Shown piece by piece: positions 50,398 to 62,219 of a stretch of DNA of 64,000 nucleotides (its first letter is position 1; each line of letters opens with the position of its first letter). Source of the stretch: Ilyonectria destructans (taxonomy: Eukaryota > Ascomycota > Sordariomycetes > Hypocreales > Nectriaceae); contig JAHEWK010000008.1 of NCBI GenBank assembly GCA_020740775.1, positions 1,674,001 through 1,738,000 of the forward strand, in the 5' to 3' direction. Under the pieces are notes generated by a model that saw only the letters and a list, made by a program, of their open reading frames with translations, was not told the origin of the DNA and ran no database searches. The position numbers were made by a program, and so were the translations under genes.

Positions 50398-52994
50398 ATG
50401 AATCTCTTGCGGCTTCATCCACGCATTCGAATCCCCACTCCTCTGTCCCGACTGAGACTCATCCATCGCAGCTATTCGTTCCGCACCATGGAGTCGTTAA
50501 AGCTCTACAACTCGCTCAAGCCGGGCGCACCGGTGCCGTTCGTGCCCATCGAGGCCGGAAAGGTGTCCTGGTACGCCTGCGGACCGACCGTCTACGACAA
50601 GAGCCATCTGGGCCACGCACGCAACTATGTCTCGACTGACATCATCCGTCGCATTCTGATGCACTACTTCGGCTTCGACGTCAACTTCGTCATGAACATC
50701 ACTGATATTGATGACAAGGTACGGGTTGTGTCCCAGTAACCATTGCTCATGCGACCAATCTAAACGGCTGGCAGATCATCATCAAGGCCCGACGACAACG
50801 CCTACTGGAACTCGAAAAGCAAAAGACGTACTCGGCCGAAGAGCTTCGCGAGCTCGCCCTCTCCGCTTTCCGAGCATATGCCAAAAGCAGCCTGCCACTG
50901 CTGCTCAAGGATGGCGAGGAACTCGATACGACCAACTACACCGTGCGAAAGGAGGCTGGATATGGTGGGGTGTTGGCTGGAGGAACCATCTCTGGCGAGG
51001 GAAAGCCGGGCGATGACGAAGCCAAGGTCAAGATGCACCTCAACAACATGAACAACGCCGTTGATGCCATCAATGGAGGCAGCATATTCCCTGGCACAGA
51101 CGATATCCTGCTCCCCTACCTCGATTCCCTCTACAAGGAGACCATCGACACCCGCGACCAGACCATGTTCACAGATCTCACCCAGAGCATGGAGGATCTT
51201 TTCATGGAGGACATGGATGCCCTCAATGTTCTTCGCCCTGACGTTATCACACGAGTCACCGATTACGTCCCGCAAATCGCCAAGTTTGTCGAGAGGATTG
51301 CCGACAAGGGATTCGCATACGAGTCTGAAGGGTCTGTTTATTTCGACATTACAGCGTTCGAGCAGGCCGGAAACACCTATGCACGATTGCGCCCCGACAA
51401 CAGGAACGACAAGTCTCTTCAGGAAGAGGGTGAGGGCTCGCTGTCCAAGAACCTAGGTGGCAAGAAGAGCCCTGGCGACTTTGCGCTCTGGAAGAAGTCC
51501 AAGGCTGGCGAGCCGTTCTGGCCTAGCAAGTGGGGAGACGGCCGTCCTGGGTGGCACATTGAATGCTCCGTCATGGCGTCCGATGTTCTGGGAGCTCAGA
51601 TGGACATTCACTCTGGCGGTGTTGATCTAGCGTTCCCCCACCACGACAATGAGCTGGCGCAGAGTGAGGCCTACTTCTGCGACCACTCGAAGGGTGAGCA
51701 CACTTGGGTCAACTATTTCCTTCACATGGGCCACCTTTCCATCTCGGGCTCCAAGATGTCCAAGTCGTTGAAAAACTTCCAGACTATCCAGGATGCTTTG
51801 TCCTCCACGTATACGTCGCGAGGCATGCGGATTGTCTTCCTCTTGGGTCGATGGAACGACGGCGTGGAAATTTCCCCTGACATGAGACTGCAGGGTGAGA
51901 ATTGGGAAGCCACCATTAGCGTATGACGGCACCGCCCTTTCTCAAGCATCACAACTAACCAGGAGCAGAACTTTTTTATCAACACCAAGTCCCTACTTGC
52001 CGAAGCTGGCATTACTAGCGGCATCCAGTCGCTTTCTATCAACTCGGATAGCAAGCCGACGGAGGGTCTCCTCGGTGAGCTCGAGCAGGCTAAACAGGAG
52101 TTTGAGGCCGCTCTGGTCAACTCGTTTGATACCCCCCGAGCCATGGCTGTCATTCTGAAGTTGGTCAACACGGCCAACATCCACCTCAAGGACAACAAGG
52201 ATGCAGACCTCACGGCGCTAGAGGCAATGGCCAGATGGATTACCAAGATTGTTGGCATTTTCGGACTGGACGCCAATGCCAAGCCTCCTTACAACGGCCT
52301 TGGCTGGGCAACTGTTATTGCCGCCGATGTGGAGCCCAAGACGGCCGTAGAGCCCTATGCGGAGATCCTCACCAAGGTCAAGGCAGATATCGCTGGTCTC
52401 TCGCTTGAAAACTCAACCATCTCGACTCTGCTGGGACAGGATCCTGTCGCAGAGTTTGAGTCTGTAGCTGCCAGCGGCTCCCGCGACCCGGAGCAACTGG
52501 CTCTGCCATACTTGCGTGTTGTGTCGAAGATCCGTGACGAACTCCGCCAGATTGTCGGCAGCCAGGCTCCTGAGACGAAGAAGGCGATTCTAGTACTGAC
52601 TGACCGCATTCGCGACCAGGACTTTACTAACCTGGGTGTCTACCTGGATGACCGGCCAGACAACCAACCTTCCCTGATCAAGTTTATTCCCGCGGCGGAG
52701 CTCATTGCAGCCCGCGAGGAGAAGGCGGCGCTCGCGGCAGAGAAGGCGAGAAAGAAGGAAGAGGCCCGTCTGGCGCGGGAGAAGGCGGACCTGGAGGCTC
52801 GTGAAAAGGCCAAGGTTCCCCCGGAGGAGATGTTCAAGAACGACGAGAGGTATAGCGCCTGGGACGAGCAGGGAATGCCCACTAAGACGAAGGACGGTAG
52901 TGATGTGCCCAAGAGTCAGCTCAAGACACTGAAGAAGCAGTGGGACCGCCAGAAGAAGGCGCATGAGGATCTCAAGGCAAAAGGCCTACTGTGA
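50398..52994 (+). CDS. CRS1: Cysteinyl-tRNA synthetase, probable dual cytosolic/mitochondrial form
   Basis: Three exons (50398-50718, 50775-51920, 51969-52994) give 830 residues. The class I motifs are intact: HLGH at about 70-73 within [17 protein letters not shown] and KMSKS at 434-438, with Cys61 and a later Cys/His set (IECSVM, PHHDNE) for the active-site zinc. The enzyme charges tRNA-Cys. The first 30 residues ([20 protein letters not shown]) are Arg/Leu-rich with no acidic residue, a mitochondrial presequence. A second in-frame ATG at 50488 starts the cytosolic form ([13 protein letters not shown]). A charged C-terminal helix ([20 protein letters not shown]) is usual in eukaryotic homologues. 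For intron 2 the acceptor was set at 51968; the AG at 51962, too close to the branch site, would add two residues. Confidence 0.95.
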
Positions 52995-54236
52995 GCGAGT
53001 GTCTGTGAGCCCGAGGGTGGCGATTGGCCGTGACGAATTAGATGAACCATTCTTAGGACCAAAAAATGCGGCTGATATGTTCAGTCATGTTAAAGCCAAC
53101 CGGGGTTCATCATTCACTCTGCTTGGTTGGCACGTCATCTGTGTTCGTGGAATGGGCTGCTTCCACTGCGGTGTCGCTCGTAATTATGGCACCGAACGAT
53201 ACCATGGACCCAATACTCTGGATTGCGAATCTGGAGCTAAAGCCGCTGCAAGGATCCCTGCATGTGGGTAAGGTGGATATGCGAACGCCTACCGCTTTGT
53301 AGTGCTATCGATTGCGCGATGCAAACCCTGGATGAGGAATTCTGAGAAGACGCATGAGCAGGGGAGATGCTGGGGCAGTTGAAATCGGCCGTCGGCTGAT
53401 ATCAACTTTCGCCGAAGCACACTACGAGATGGACTCCCCGAGATGGACTCCCCGAGATGGACCCCCCGATATGCTCCGGAGTTGTTATAGCCTCGGTGAT
53501 GTTTTATGCAGGCAAAGAAAGAGGAGAATGTTCAATGGAGGTGTACTCTGTATAGATGGCGTTGAGCACGGATTTTAGACTAGGACACCATGCGCACATC
53601 AACTGGATCAATATCCAGCGAGACAACGCCTCACCACCTGCGTCTCTCGAGAGACCCCGACACTTCAGTGAGATGCGATCCGCAAGGACTGGAACGCGCG
53701 GGTGATTTTACAGCGACGGTGAGAGAGCAATGTCTCGAGAATCCTACCCTGGATGTCTGGGTGGGTATGCACTCCGCCTTGGTCCCTGTGGCCGATTGCG
53801 TGACGGTGATAGGAGATGGCACATATGGGCCGTCTTAGGCGTAAGCCACACCATCTGTCCTCCACAACCACCGAAACGTCACGGATTCCGCGTAAACGGG
53901 CCCACGGCACGCACAATTCGCTAGCCGACAGCGTTACGAGGCGAAATCTCTGGCGGGCTAGCCTCGTTGTGACATGACACTGCATGTACTGATGCTACTG
54001 GGGTTCGCGTGGGCAGGGCCATCGCTGTACGGCTCGTCGCAACGTGGGCAGCGATCCGGTCCGCGCGACGACCCTGGCATGGGATGGGAATAATAAGAGG
54101 AGGCCGTCGCCCGTCCGGTGCCGCATCTGGAGTTTTAGAGCTTCATGATACTTGCCGTTGTGCCCCGGCTTCCAATTCAACCTCCAGTCCTTCTCCTAGT
54201 AGCTCTGGTCGCGCCCAGTATCAGCTTCTGCCCCAG
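52995..54236. other. Intergenic, no gene recognised
   Basis: 3' flank of the synthetase and upstream region of the MFS transporter. It holds the 14-bp tandem repeat listed separately. Short open frames on both strands have no domains. The frame of the transporter is open back to 54009, but the usual N terminus starts at 54237. Confidence 0.5.
53425..53466. repeat. Three 14-bp tandem repeats
   Basis: CGAGATGGACTCCC occurs three times head to tail; the third copy ends ACCCCC instead of ACTCCC. Confidence 0.85.
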
Positions 54237-56254
54237 ATGGACAAGCAATTCGAGGTAGTCGAGGCTGTGTCTGACAGCCCCAATGGCGGCAGCATCAGCG
54301 AGATTGACAACATTGACGTCGAGTGGACGCCCGAGGAGGAGAAGTCCTTGGTTCGCAAGTGAGTATACTTCCGCCATCATGTCATTATGTGCCCCTGCTA
54401 ACATGTATTTCTCTTCTTAGGCTCGACCGAACCGTTATGCCGCTCTTGATTCTCGGCTTCTTTGCCCTGCAACTTGACCGTGGAAACATGTATTTTCTTC
54501 CCCTGTCCCGCGTCTTAGGCGTCGCTTTGCTGACACTCTCACGCAGCGGCAATGCTCTCACGGATTACTTTTTCCGGGATGTTGGCATAACTCAGGCCCA
54601 GTTCAACGTTGGACAGCAACTTCTCTCACTCGGCATCGTGCTTCTCGAAGTAAGTCCACGACCTCTCAAGTGCCACAGTGCCGATGAATACTAACGTAAA
54701 ACCAGATCCCGAGCAACATCATTCTATACAGGGTCGGCCCTTCGCTCTGGATCGGATGTCAGATTGTAGCATGGTAAGTTCTACAAACCACCCACATACC
54801 CAATTGCATTCAAAGTCTCACATATTCCTTAGGGGGTTCGTTGCCACATTCCAGGCTTTCCAGAAGGGCCTAGCCTCCTTCCTCATAACCCGACTTCTCT
54901 TGGGGTGAGTTGCAACTTCTAGTCTCGGCCTATGTGGGGCAGCCATTCTAACAGCAGATAGTCTCTGCGAGGCTGGATTTATCCCAGCAGGCCTTTACAC
55001 TATCACCCGTTGGTACAAGAACGAGGAGACGAGTAAGAGATTTTCGTGGTACTTCATTGGTAACATGACGGCGTCTGGATGCTCTGGCCTACTCGCATAC
55101 GGAATGTAAGTCCTTCTGAATTTGCATACATCCAAAAAGATTTCTCCGTTGACACGCGAAATTAGTCTACACATGAGAGGAGTTGCAGGTCTCGCCGGAT
55201 GGCAGTGGATGTTCCTTATCGAGGGCATGTTTACTGTCGTTGTCGGAATCCTGTTTCTTTCGCTTTTCCCACAGAGCACCGCCAACCCCGTTTCACTCCT
55301 GGGGTTACGCATCTTCACCGAGAGGGAAGCAAAGATCCTCACCAAGAGGATCATGATCAACGATCCATCCAAAATTAACGTCAAAGTCAACATTAGTCGA
55401 CAAGAGTTGAAGAATGTGGTATGTATAATCTTGTGCATTCGAAGTCATGACAAGGTCTAACGATCTCAGTTCACCAACTGGAAACTCATTCCCCATATTG
55501 TCCTTACCATCTCATGTATTGCACCAGCCGGTACAATGGGCTCCTATGCGCCGACTCTCGTTAGCTCATTTGGGTACGAGAGATTGAAGTCAAATGCCCT
55601 TGTCTCCATTGGCTACTGGATTCTCCTGGTCGTTAACATCGTATGGGGAACCGTCGCGTGAGTCTCCTCCACCACCCTGTCAAGTATTTCTGCTCACTCG
55701 AGTGACTGCATAGTGATAAGATCCGTCTCCGTGGACCAATGGTCTCTTTCGGCTTGGTGATCTTCTGGTGCTTCACGGTAAGAACATCCTTCCAATAAAC
55801 TCATCCCATCGCAGCCATACTCACACATTGATAGCTTGGGAATAGGCTACTAATCAACTCGCCCGATGGAAAGCGAAGACTTGCGGTCCTGATTTGCGGT
55901 CTCTCCTTCGCCCAGAACTGGCGTAAGTCCTACCTCCATACCAACAGCCCGCACTTTAGAGTTGCTTCTAACATGTCCACAGACCCTGTCAATAGTTCGT
56001 GGGTGGCGTTGAACTCCGGTTCTCCTGGAGAGCGATCTCTCACAATGGCCATTATGATCATGTCCGCCAACACAGGCGGAATCATTGGAAGCCAGTTGTT
56101 CCAAGCGAAAGACGGACCTCTTTACCCGGTCGGCTGGAGTGTCATTCTGGGACTTGTCACTCTTGGCGTGATTTGCTCCTTCCTGGCGAACTTGCAGTAC
56201 TTCGCCCTGAACGGTCGCAAGTTTACACGAAAGGGCCTCAAGTACTTCCCTTGA
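54237..56254 (+). CDS. MFS transporter, anion:cation symporter family (Dal5/Tna1-like)
   Basis: Eleven exons: 54237-54358, 54421-54489, 54547-54649, 54706-54773, 54833-54904, 54962-55105, 55166-55418, 55470-55657, 55714-55777, 55835-55922, 55983-56254. All junctions have GT-AG ends and join in frame to 480 residues. The ACS hallmark is clear: LDRGNIGNALTD in helix 1, QLLSLGIVLLEIPSNIILYRVGPSLW, then GLCEAGFIPAGLYTITRWY. About twelve hydrophobic segments follow, ending with a basic tail. The family imports organic anions such as allantoate, nicotinate, pantothenate or sugar acids across the plasma membrane. The substrate here is open. Ten introns in 2 kb is dense. It is convergent with a secreted GH3 glycosidase, so uptake of a product of that enzyme is possible. 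Confidence 0.92.
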
Positions 56255-56567
56255 TCCAGTCGTCTTAGAACCAACACGAGCGTTTCACAATACCTGCAAG
56301 CAACATGATACCAACTAAAGCGTTTGATGGCCTATTGAATCCAGCGATTGCATTGTAGTTAGATTTGGGCTATTGAGCAGATCACGTACCTAAACCAGTA
56401 ATGCACGCACAAGTTGTAAAGAATAATATATTATTATGAGAGACATACCTAGCTACTCTAAATCATCACTCATACTGTTTCGCCAGGAACAAATCGCTCA
56501 ACCGCAACAAGAAGTCCATGGCAACATCAAAATCCAGTCTTCATAATTAGGTCTCGGCCCAACATCT
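56255..56567. other. Convergent intergenic region
   Basis: 3' flanks of the MFS transporter and the GH3 gene. AT-rich; nothing else seen. Confidence 0.5.
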
Positions 56568-58457
56568 TCAAGAGCATTTTGCTTCAGAATCCCCACACTT
56601 ATTAGCATAGCTCAGCCCATGGCCAAACTTGAAGACCGGGTTGCGGGTGTCAAAAGGCACGTCCTCCATGTTGTTCTCAACGGCTTCCATTGAGCGAGGT
56701 AGGTCGAATGGCAACTTGCCTCCGGGGCTACTCTCTCCCAGAATCACGTCTAGGAATGCCTCGGTGCTACTACCATAGCTTCCCAGCACAGCAGCGGCCT
56801 TCTCAACAACTTCGGGGATGACAGCGGGTCTGTCCAAGATGATGTCGACGATCGTGGGCACAGTGTTATAAATGGCCGCCTGGCGTTTCTGCTCGGTGGA
56901 GTTGTACGCAAGTGATCCGGCGTTCATGTTTGCCTCGAAGACGCCATATCGAGGCTCATAGGGTGCTGTGAGACGGAGCAACGCATAGTCAGCCTCTTCA
57001 GGAGTTTCGACGGTGGTGAAGTTTCGGTTCTCGATGAAGGTTGCGTTGAAGCCCTCGATGTAGAACTTTGTCTTCTCCGGGAGGTTTGTCAGAGGTAGAA
57101 TGTTGTCCTTGTTAGAGAGCAGCGTGTAGGATCGACGCTGGGCATCTTCGCCAAGACGAACAAAGTAGTCGTTTCCGACGATTCTAGCCGCAGCCTCCGG
57201 GTCGACAAATGGGTTATCAAAGAGACCAAGGATAAACTTCTCACGCAGGAGTTTTCGGACCGACGTGTCAATACGCTCCTCGGAGATGATACCATCATTG
57301 ACCAGTTGGATAACAAGATCAGTACGCTCTTCGCCGCCGAACTGGTCGCAGCCAGCGTTGAGGACCTTAGCTGCCCGCTCCAAGCCAGAGAGATGCTCAG
57401 CGCCCCACGCTCGCGCTTCGAAAATACCTCCGTCCATCTCGGCGTCGGTGATCAAGCCCCAATCCGTAAGAACAATGCCATCAAAACCGAGCTCCTCTTT
57501 CAGGAGGCCTGTCACGATTCCCTTGTTGAAGGAGAAGCCAACCTCCTCGTACTTGGTGCCGATGGGGCGGGAGTAGTAAGGCATCATCTGCCTGGCACCA
57601 GCGGCAATGGCGGCCTTGAAGGGGGTCAAGAAGTAGTCGAAATTGTTTCCAGGGTATGTCTGGTTTTTCCCATAGTTGAAGTGTGAATCTTCGCCATTCT
57701 CCAAGGGGCCACCGCCGGGGAAGTGCTTGGTGACGGTTGAGACGGAGTAGGGGCCGAGCTCTTCTCCCTGGAACCCCTTGATGTATGTCACCAAGAGCTC
57801 ACTGGTGAGGGTGGCATCTTCACCCCAAGTCCCCTTGATACGAGCCCAGCGAGGCTCCGTTGAGAGATCGACCTGGGGGTGGAGGGCAGCACGGAGGCCA
57901 ACTGCGATGTATTCCTCACGCGCAACCTCGGCGAACTTCTTGACGAGTTCGGGATCGCGGAGCGCAGCTAAACCGAGGGACTCGGGCCACTCCGAGAAGA
58001 CGCCGGCTTGGAATCCAGTGCCAATGTGTTCGGTGAAGCTGTGGCGAGGGTCCGTGGAGAGGGTGACTGGGATACCAAGGCGGGTCTGCAATGCGGTTTC
58101 TTGGATGAGGTTGGTAAACTCCGCAACCGCCTGAGCGTCTTCAATGTCTGCAACGAGGTTGAAGTGCGTCATGTACATGTCGCCGATGGCAACCTTGGTG
58201 CTGTTGTACCCGCCGCCACCTTGGAACAGAGTGTTGTTCTCCCCTACGAAGAGCATCTGCTGGAACATCTGACCAGCCTTCTCTTCTAGGGTCATGCGCC
58301 CGATGAGATCCTCAACACGCTCACTCACGCAATAAGATGAGTTCCTGTACACAGGAAGAGCTTCGTCCCGGCGATTCATCCAGTGAGGGCGGCGAGCAGC
58401 ACCCAATGTGACTGCAGGCATAGCCGCGAGTGCCAATGTGAAAGCGGCAGTCCACAT
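56568..58457 (-). CDS. Secreted glycoside hydrolase family 3 enzyme (beta-glucosidase type)
   Basis: A single-exon gene of 629 residues. The signal peptide spans about 1-19 (core AAFTLALAAMPAVTLG). The GH3 N-terminal barrel is clear: MTLEEKAGQMFQ, ALHPQVDLSTEPRWAR, the KHFPGGGP substrate-binding loop, and DGIVLTDWG with the nucleophile Asp332. The C-terminal domain (about 430-610) has the usual SYTLLSNKDNILPL and PFDLPRSMEAV strands; the last residues carry two Cys and the frame ends at KCS. The family removes terminal beta-linked glucose, xylose or N-acetylglucosamine. The overall layout suits an extracellular beta-glucosidase or exo-glucanase. Several N-glycosylation sites are present. The upstream region is shared with a monocarboxylate-type transporter on the other strand. 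Confidence 0.9.
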   Translation of the reverse strand: MWTAAFTLALAAMPAVTLGAARRPHWMNRRDEALPVYRNSSYCVSERVEDLIGRMTLEEKAGQMFQQMLFVGENNTLFQGGGGYNSTKVAIGDMYMTHFNLVADIEDAQAVAEFTNLIQETALQTRLGIPVTLSTDPRHSFTEHIGTGFQAGVFSEWPESLGLAALRDPELVKKFAEVAREEYIAVGLRAALHPQVDLSTEPRWARIKGTWGEDATLTSELLVTYIKGFQGEELGPYSVSTVTKHFPGGGPLENGEDSHFNYGKNQTYPGNNFDYFLTPFKAAIAAGARQMMPYYSRPIGTKYEEVGFSFNKGIVTGLLKEELGFDGIVLTDWGLITDAEMDGGIFEARAWGAEHLSGLERAAKVLNAGCDQFGGEERTDLVIQLVNDGIISEERIDTSVRKLLREKFILGLFDNPFVDPEAAARIVGNDYFVRLGEDAQRRSYTLLSNKDNILPLTNLPEKTKFYIEGFNATFIENRNFTTVETPEEADYALLRLTAPYEPRYGVFEANMNAGSLAYNSTEQKRQAAIYNTVPTIVDIILDRPAVIPEVVEKAAAVLGSYGSSTEAFLDVILGESSPGGKLPFDLPRSMEAVENNMEDVPFDTRNPVFKFGHGLSYANKCGDSEAKCS

Positions 58458-60597
58458 GATGATGGGGGTGCTTCAAAGACTACCAGCAAGAAAAGCAGGA
58501 AGATTTGGCTGCAGATTTGGGCCGAGGATGCTAATATCAAAAGTCATAATAGTAAGTGGGAACGCATCCTCCTTTTAAGTCAATTCCCGACCACCGTTCA
58601 TCAAGCCATCTCAAGCAAACCTCATAGAGCCACAACACTGATCTTCTTCCTCGAGCCAAGCCCCTCTCCAAAGCTACTAAAAGCTGGTGATGGGGCCCGC
58701 ATTGAGTGGTGCCCACGAGACGTGACGTCGGCGTTGTGTCGGCGCAAAGTTGCAGGCCAGGGCGTCGATGAAGACCTCGAAAGAGGTTAGGACGACCGCG
58801 TTGCGGATCGGTCAATGGCATGGGGTTGATTGACGACGTGGAAGATTGTCTGGAGAACCCGGGGACTCTGCGGGGGGGTTCTAAGGACTTTCTGGTTGAT
58901 TTCACAGGCCGTGGAGGGGAGTTCCGTTCTCATCGAAGCCTTTACACTGGATCTTAACTCAATGTATGACTGACAGCTTCTAAGGCAATAGCAGCAACAG
59001 CTGCGACACTTACAGCAATTACTACCAATTTGCCGGAAGATGCCACAAATATCCCGATACCATGTAGAACGAGTGTCGATCCTCCAACGGTTAAAATAAG
59101 GATAGACTCATGCTCGTGGGGAACCCCTCCCGCCACTTCCCGAGGCCGGCTACCTTCACGCGTAACCAGACAAGGGGATCAATGCGGGCACTAAGTGGCT
59201 CCCGACGAGGCGGTCGACCACAAATATGCTCATGACTCGTCCGTAAAACGTCTTTCCAGCGGCCTTGCTGCCACATGGTGGGATGTTTCCCGGGTCCGTG
59301 TGGGGTGAACAGTCGGGCCTACTGAGGGTATCGCAGGGATCGAGGGTGTGGAGACTAGAGGATCGTGATGTTTGTGAAAGCAGGATCCGGGGCACATGTG
59401 CAGACGTTTCCCCATGGGCCATGGGCCATGGTTGAGGAGAACCATGCATGATGTGGGGTTCCGCACTGGAGTCTGCTGGTTACGCGGTGTTCATGAATGC
59501 TCCGTCGTTCCGTGATGGGTTTACTTCGGGTAATGAAGCATCACGAGATGGCATCGTCGGACTTTTGGACTAGATCTGTTCATTGTAGGATCCGCTCAAT
59601 CACCCAACATATGTAAGTTATATGCCTCGAGTTCGGGCCGTTCCAAGGATCCGCCGTCGTTCCGTCTACCTCGCATGTTAGTCTCTCCTCATCTTGTCTC
59701 TGTTGGTTATTCCCCAACTCTCCTCCTCGGCCGGCTCTTCATTTCGGAAAAGCGAAATGTGGATACGGTCATAGTGGTTAATACTGCCATTCCGAGCCGG
59801 ATCCCGGTCGGCTTCCGGCTCGGGTCATAGAGGCGCTCAGGCTCTCAAGATGGTTAAAACAGCATCATTCCGGAGCTAGTGTGAATCTAGTCGGATTCGA
59901 CCTATTGATTTGATCTGATTTAAAGCAAAGTCGGGTGGGATTATGGCAGTTAGGTTCACCAACACACGGAATCCAATTGCGATCTACCCCGGGTTCGTTC
60001 GTGATTTTGATTCGGCCTTCGGAAATAGTGGCCGGATTTCATACCGGCATCTCGATCTTATTGTGAGCTTCACGACGCTCCAGGTATCGGCAATTAACCA
60101 AGTGACGAACAGATAGGCTTTCGCTCTTTCTTACTCAATTCACAGCAAGGCGTTCAAATTAAGAAGGCAACCGCGGATAAGCGAGCCTGGTTGTTGGTTC
60201 TACTTCCACATCTGGAATTCATATACAAAACGGGCGATTCCGCGCCTTACAACTACAAGCAATTGTGACCCGGCCCAGTTCAATTAAGGAATTACTAAGA
60301 AATATTCTCCGCTCTCGGGAAAGCCTCCCCCACGGGTTTCCGAAAGCAGTTGGTGCCGCCATTAATAATCTTACGAAAAAAAAATGGTATTAAGCGACGC
60401 CGTCGTCATGAAGTTCGGGGGCTTTGGGGGTTTGGGGTAGCATTCGTTCTTCCAACATCAACATTGCTGCCTGATGGAACTCGTCGCGTAGCCCATTTAA
60501 TGCTCTTGGCCGTTCCCATGTGTTCTGAGTCTTCTTGATCCTTTGCTGTCCTGTATTGCTCTCATCTGTCCTCGCTGCTTCGTTCCAGTGATCCACA
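58458..60597. promoter_or_regulatory. Divergent 2.1-kb region between the GH3 gene and the monocarboxylate-type transporter
   Basis: No gene is supported. The part from 59750 to 60060 is rich in CGG/CCG triplets in inverted arrangement, including the perfect 10-bp dyad listed separately and a GCCGG/CCGGC pair at 60031-60048. Zn(II)2Cys6 activators, the main regulators of fungal transporter and glycosidase genes, bind such triplets. Confidence 0.45.
59792..59823. promoter_or_regulatory. Perfect 10-bp inverted repeat with CGG triplets
   Basis: CCGAGCCGGA at 59792-59801 is mirrored by TCCGGCTCGG at 59814-59823 with a 12-nt spacer that itself holds CCGG and TCGG. It lies about 780 bp upstream of the monocarboxylate-type transporter. 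It is a candidate site for a dimeric zinc-cluster regulator. Confidence 0.45.
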
Positions 60598-62219
60598 ATG
60601 TCAGGCAAAATCTCATCTCCAGCGCCCCACGGTTCAAGTGGGGGCTCAGAGAAGCACCAAGAAGACATTGAGAAGCGACGAGAAGTGACAGAACAACCGC
60701 TACCTGCGTCTACTTCAGATAATGAGCAGGACGACGATGACGACGATGTCCGAGACACATCAAACCTGCCGGCCCAGGACCTTGAAAGGATGAGCACTCT
60801 TGGCACAGTCCTGAGCAGGCTACGTTCGCGAAGAAGTGCCGTGATTGAACCACCGCCTGACGGAGGCTTGAGAGCTTGGATGGTTGGTGAGTAGTCATGT
60901 CTACACGCGGACTCTAGCACGGCTACTAAATGACCTCGCAGTGTTTAGCACGCATCTAGTGATGATGGATACTTGGTAGATGACCCCAAATACTCGAGCT
61001 GGAAGACCGTTCCTAACACTGTCTAGGGGTATCATTAATTCCTTCGGTGTCTTTCAGCCGTACTACATGGACAAGTTGAACCGCCCGCCCGCGGATATTT
61101 CTTGGATCGGTTCATTTGAAGTTTTCCTCCTCTTCTTCATCGGCACCTTCGCCGGCCGTCTGACCGATGCCGGTTACTTCCGCCCTCTATACATCGTAGG
61201 GGTTATACTCGTCAGCTTAGGCACGTTGATGACCTCCTTCTGTTCCACCTACTGGCAATTCTTTCTCGCACAAGGCATCTGCGTGGGCCTCGGTAACGGC
61301 CTCCTCTTCTGCCCGTGCATGGCCGTCACCTCGACCTACTTCGCGAAGAGACGATCACTTGCCTTTGGCCTCACTGCAGCCGGCAGTACAACAGGTGGGC
61401 TAATTTTCCCAAGCATGGTGAGGCAACTTCTTCCTCAGATTGGGTTCGCATGGACAATTCGCTCCATAGCCTTGATCCAGTTTGCGACGCTCATCTTGGC
61501 CGGCTTCTTCATGAAGTCGCGAATCCCACCCCGCAGCGCAGGGCCGTTGGTCGAGTGGGCGGCCTTCAGAGACCTAGAATACACTTTCTATGCCATCGGC
61601 GCCTACCTGGTAAGGTATTTGTTCCTTCAAGTTCGATCTTTGACACTGACGGAGAGAACAGGCATTCTGGTCGACATATTTCGCATTTCACTATCTCGCC
61701 GCATTTTCTCGCGATATCCTCGGCATGTCCTACTCCTCCTCGCTAGACCTACTCCTAGTTCTCAACGGTATCGGTGGCCCTGGTCGGGTTATTCCTGCAT
61801 ATATCGGCGATAAAATCGGTCCCGTCAACGTATACATGAGTTGCACACTAGTAGCGGGCTTGATCATGTACTGCTGGGCCGCCGTCGATTCCATTGCAGG
61901 CTTGTACGTGTGGGCTAGTTTCTATGGCATTGCAGTTGGCGGTGTCCAAAGCGTGTTCCCTGCTGGTCTGACGAGTCTCACAGCAGACCCACAGAAGCAG
62001 GGGACGCGGATGGGTATGGTCTTTACGATTGTGAGCTTTGCCACGTTAACAGGTTCGCCCATAGCTGGAGCAATCATTAGTTCTCAAGGGGGGAAATACC
62101 TTGGCGCGCAAGTCTTTTCAGGCACATCAATGGTGTTGGCGACGGTATTCATTGCTGCGGCTAGGGCAGTCAAGACGCGAAAGACAGGACTGGCCATCTT
62201 CTCTCTGGCAAAGGTATAA
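60598..62219 (+). CDS. MFS monocarboxylate-type transporter (MCT family)
   Basis: Four exons (60598-60886, 60942-60975, 61027-61609, 61662-62219) give 487 residues. The cytosolic N terminus is long, acidic and Ser-rich (EQDDDDDD), then PPPDGGLRAWMV, the conserved entry motif of the MCT family (x-P-DGG-x-xAW). Helix 1 continues WGIINSFGVFQPYYM across two short introns, which confirms the splicing. Further landmarks: DISWIGSFEVFLLFF, GLGNGLLFCPCM, YFAKRRSLAFGL and GIAVGGVQSVFPAGL. About twelve hydrophobic segments fit a plasma-membrane carrier. Fungal members (budding yeast Mch type) often have no proven substrate; riboflavin and short organic acids are known for some. It sits next to the secreted GH3 gene, on a divergent promoter. 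Confidence 0.92.

Noticed and set aside
59880..59905. B-box-like GGTCGAATCC on the minus strand, possible tRNA
   Set aside because: No A box at the right distance and no cloverleaf stems could be drawn.
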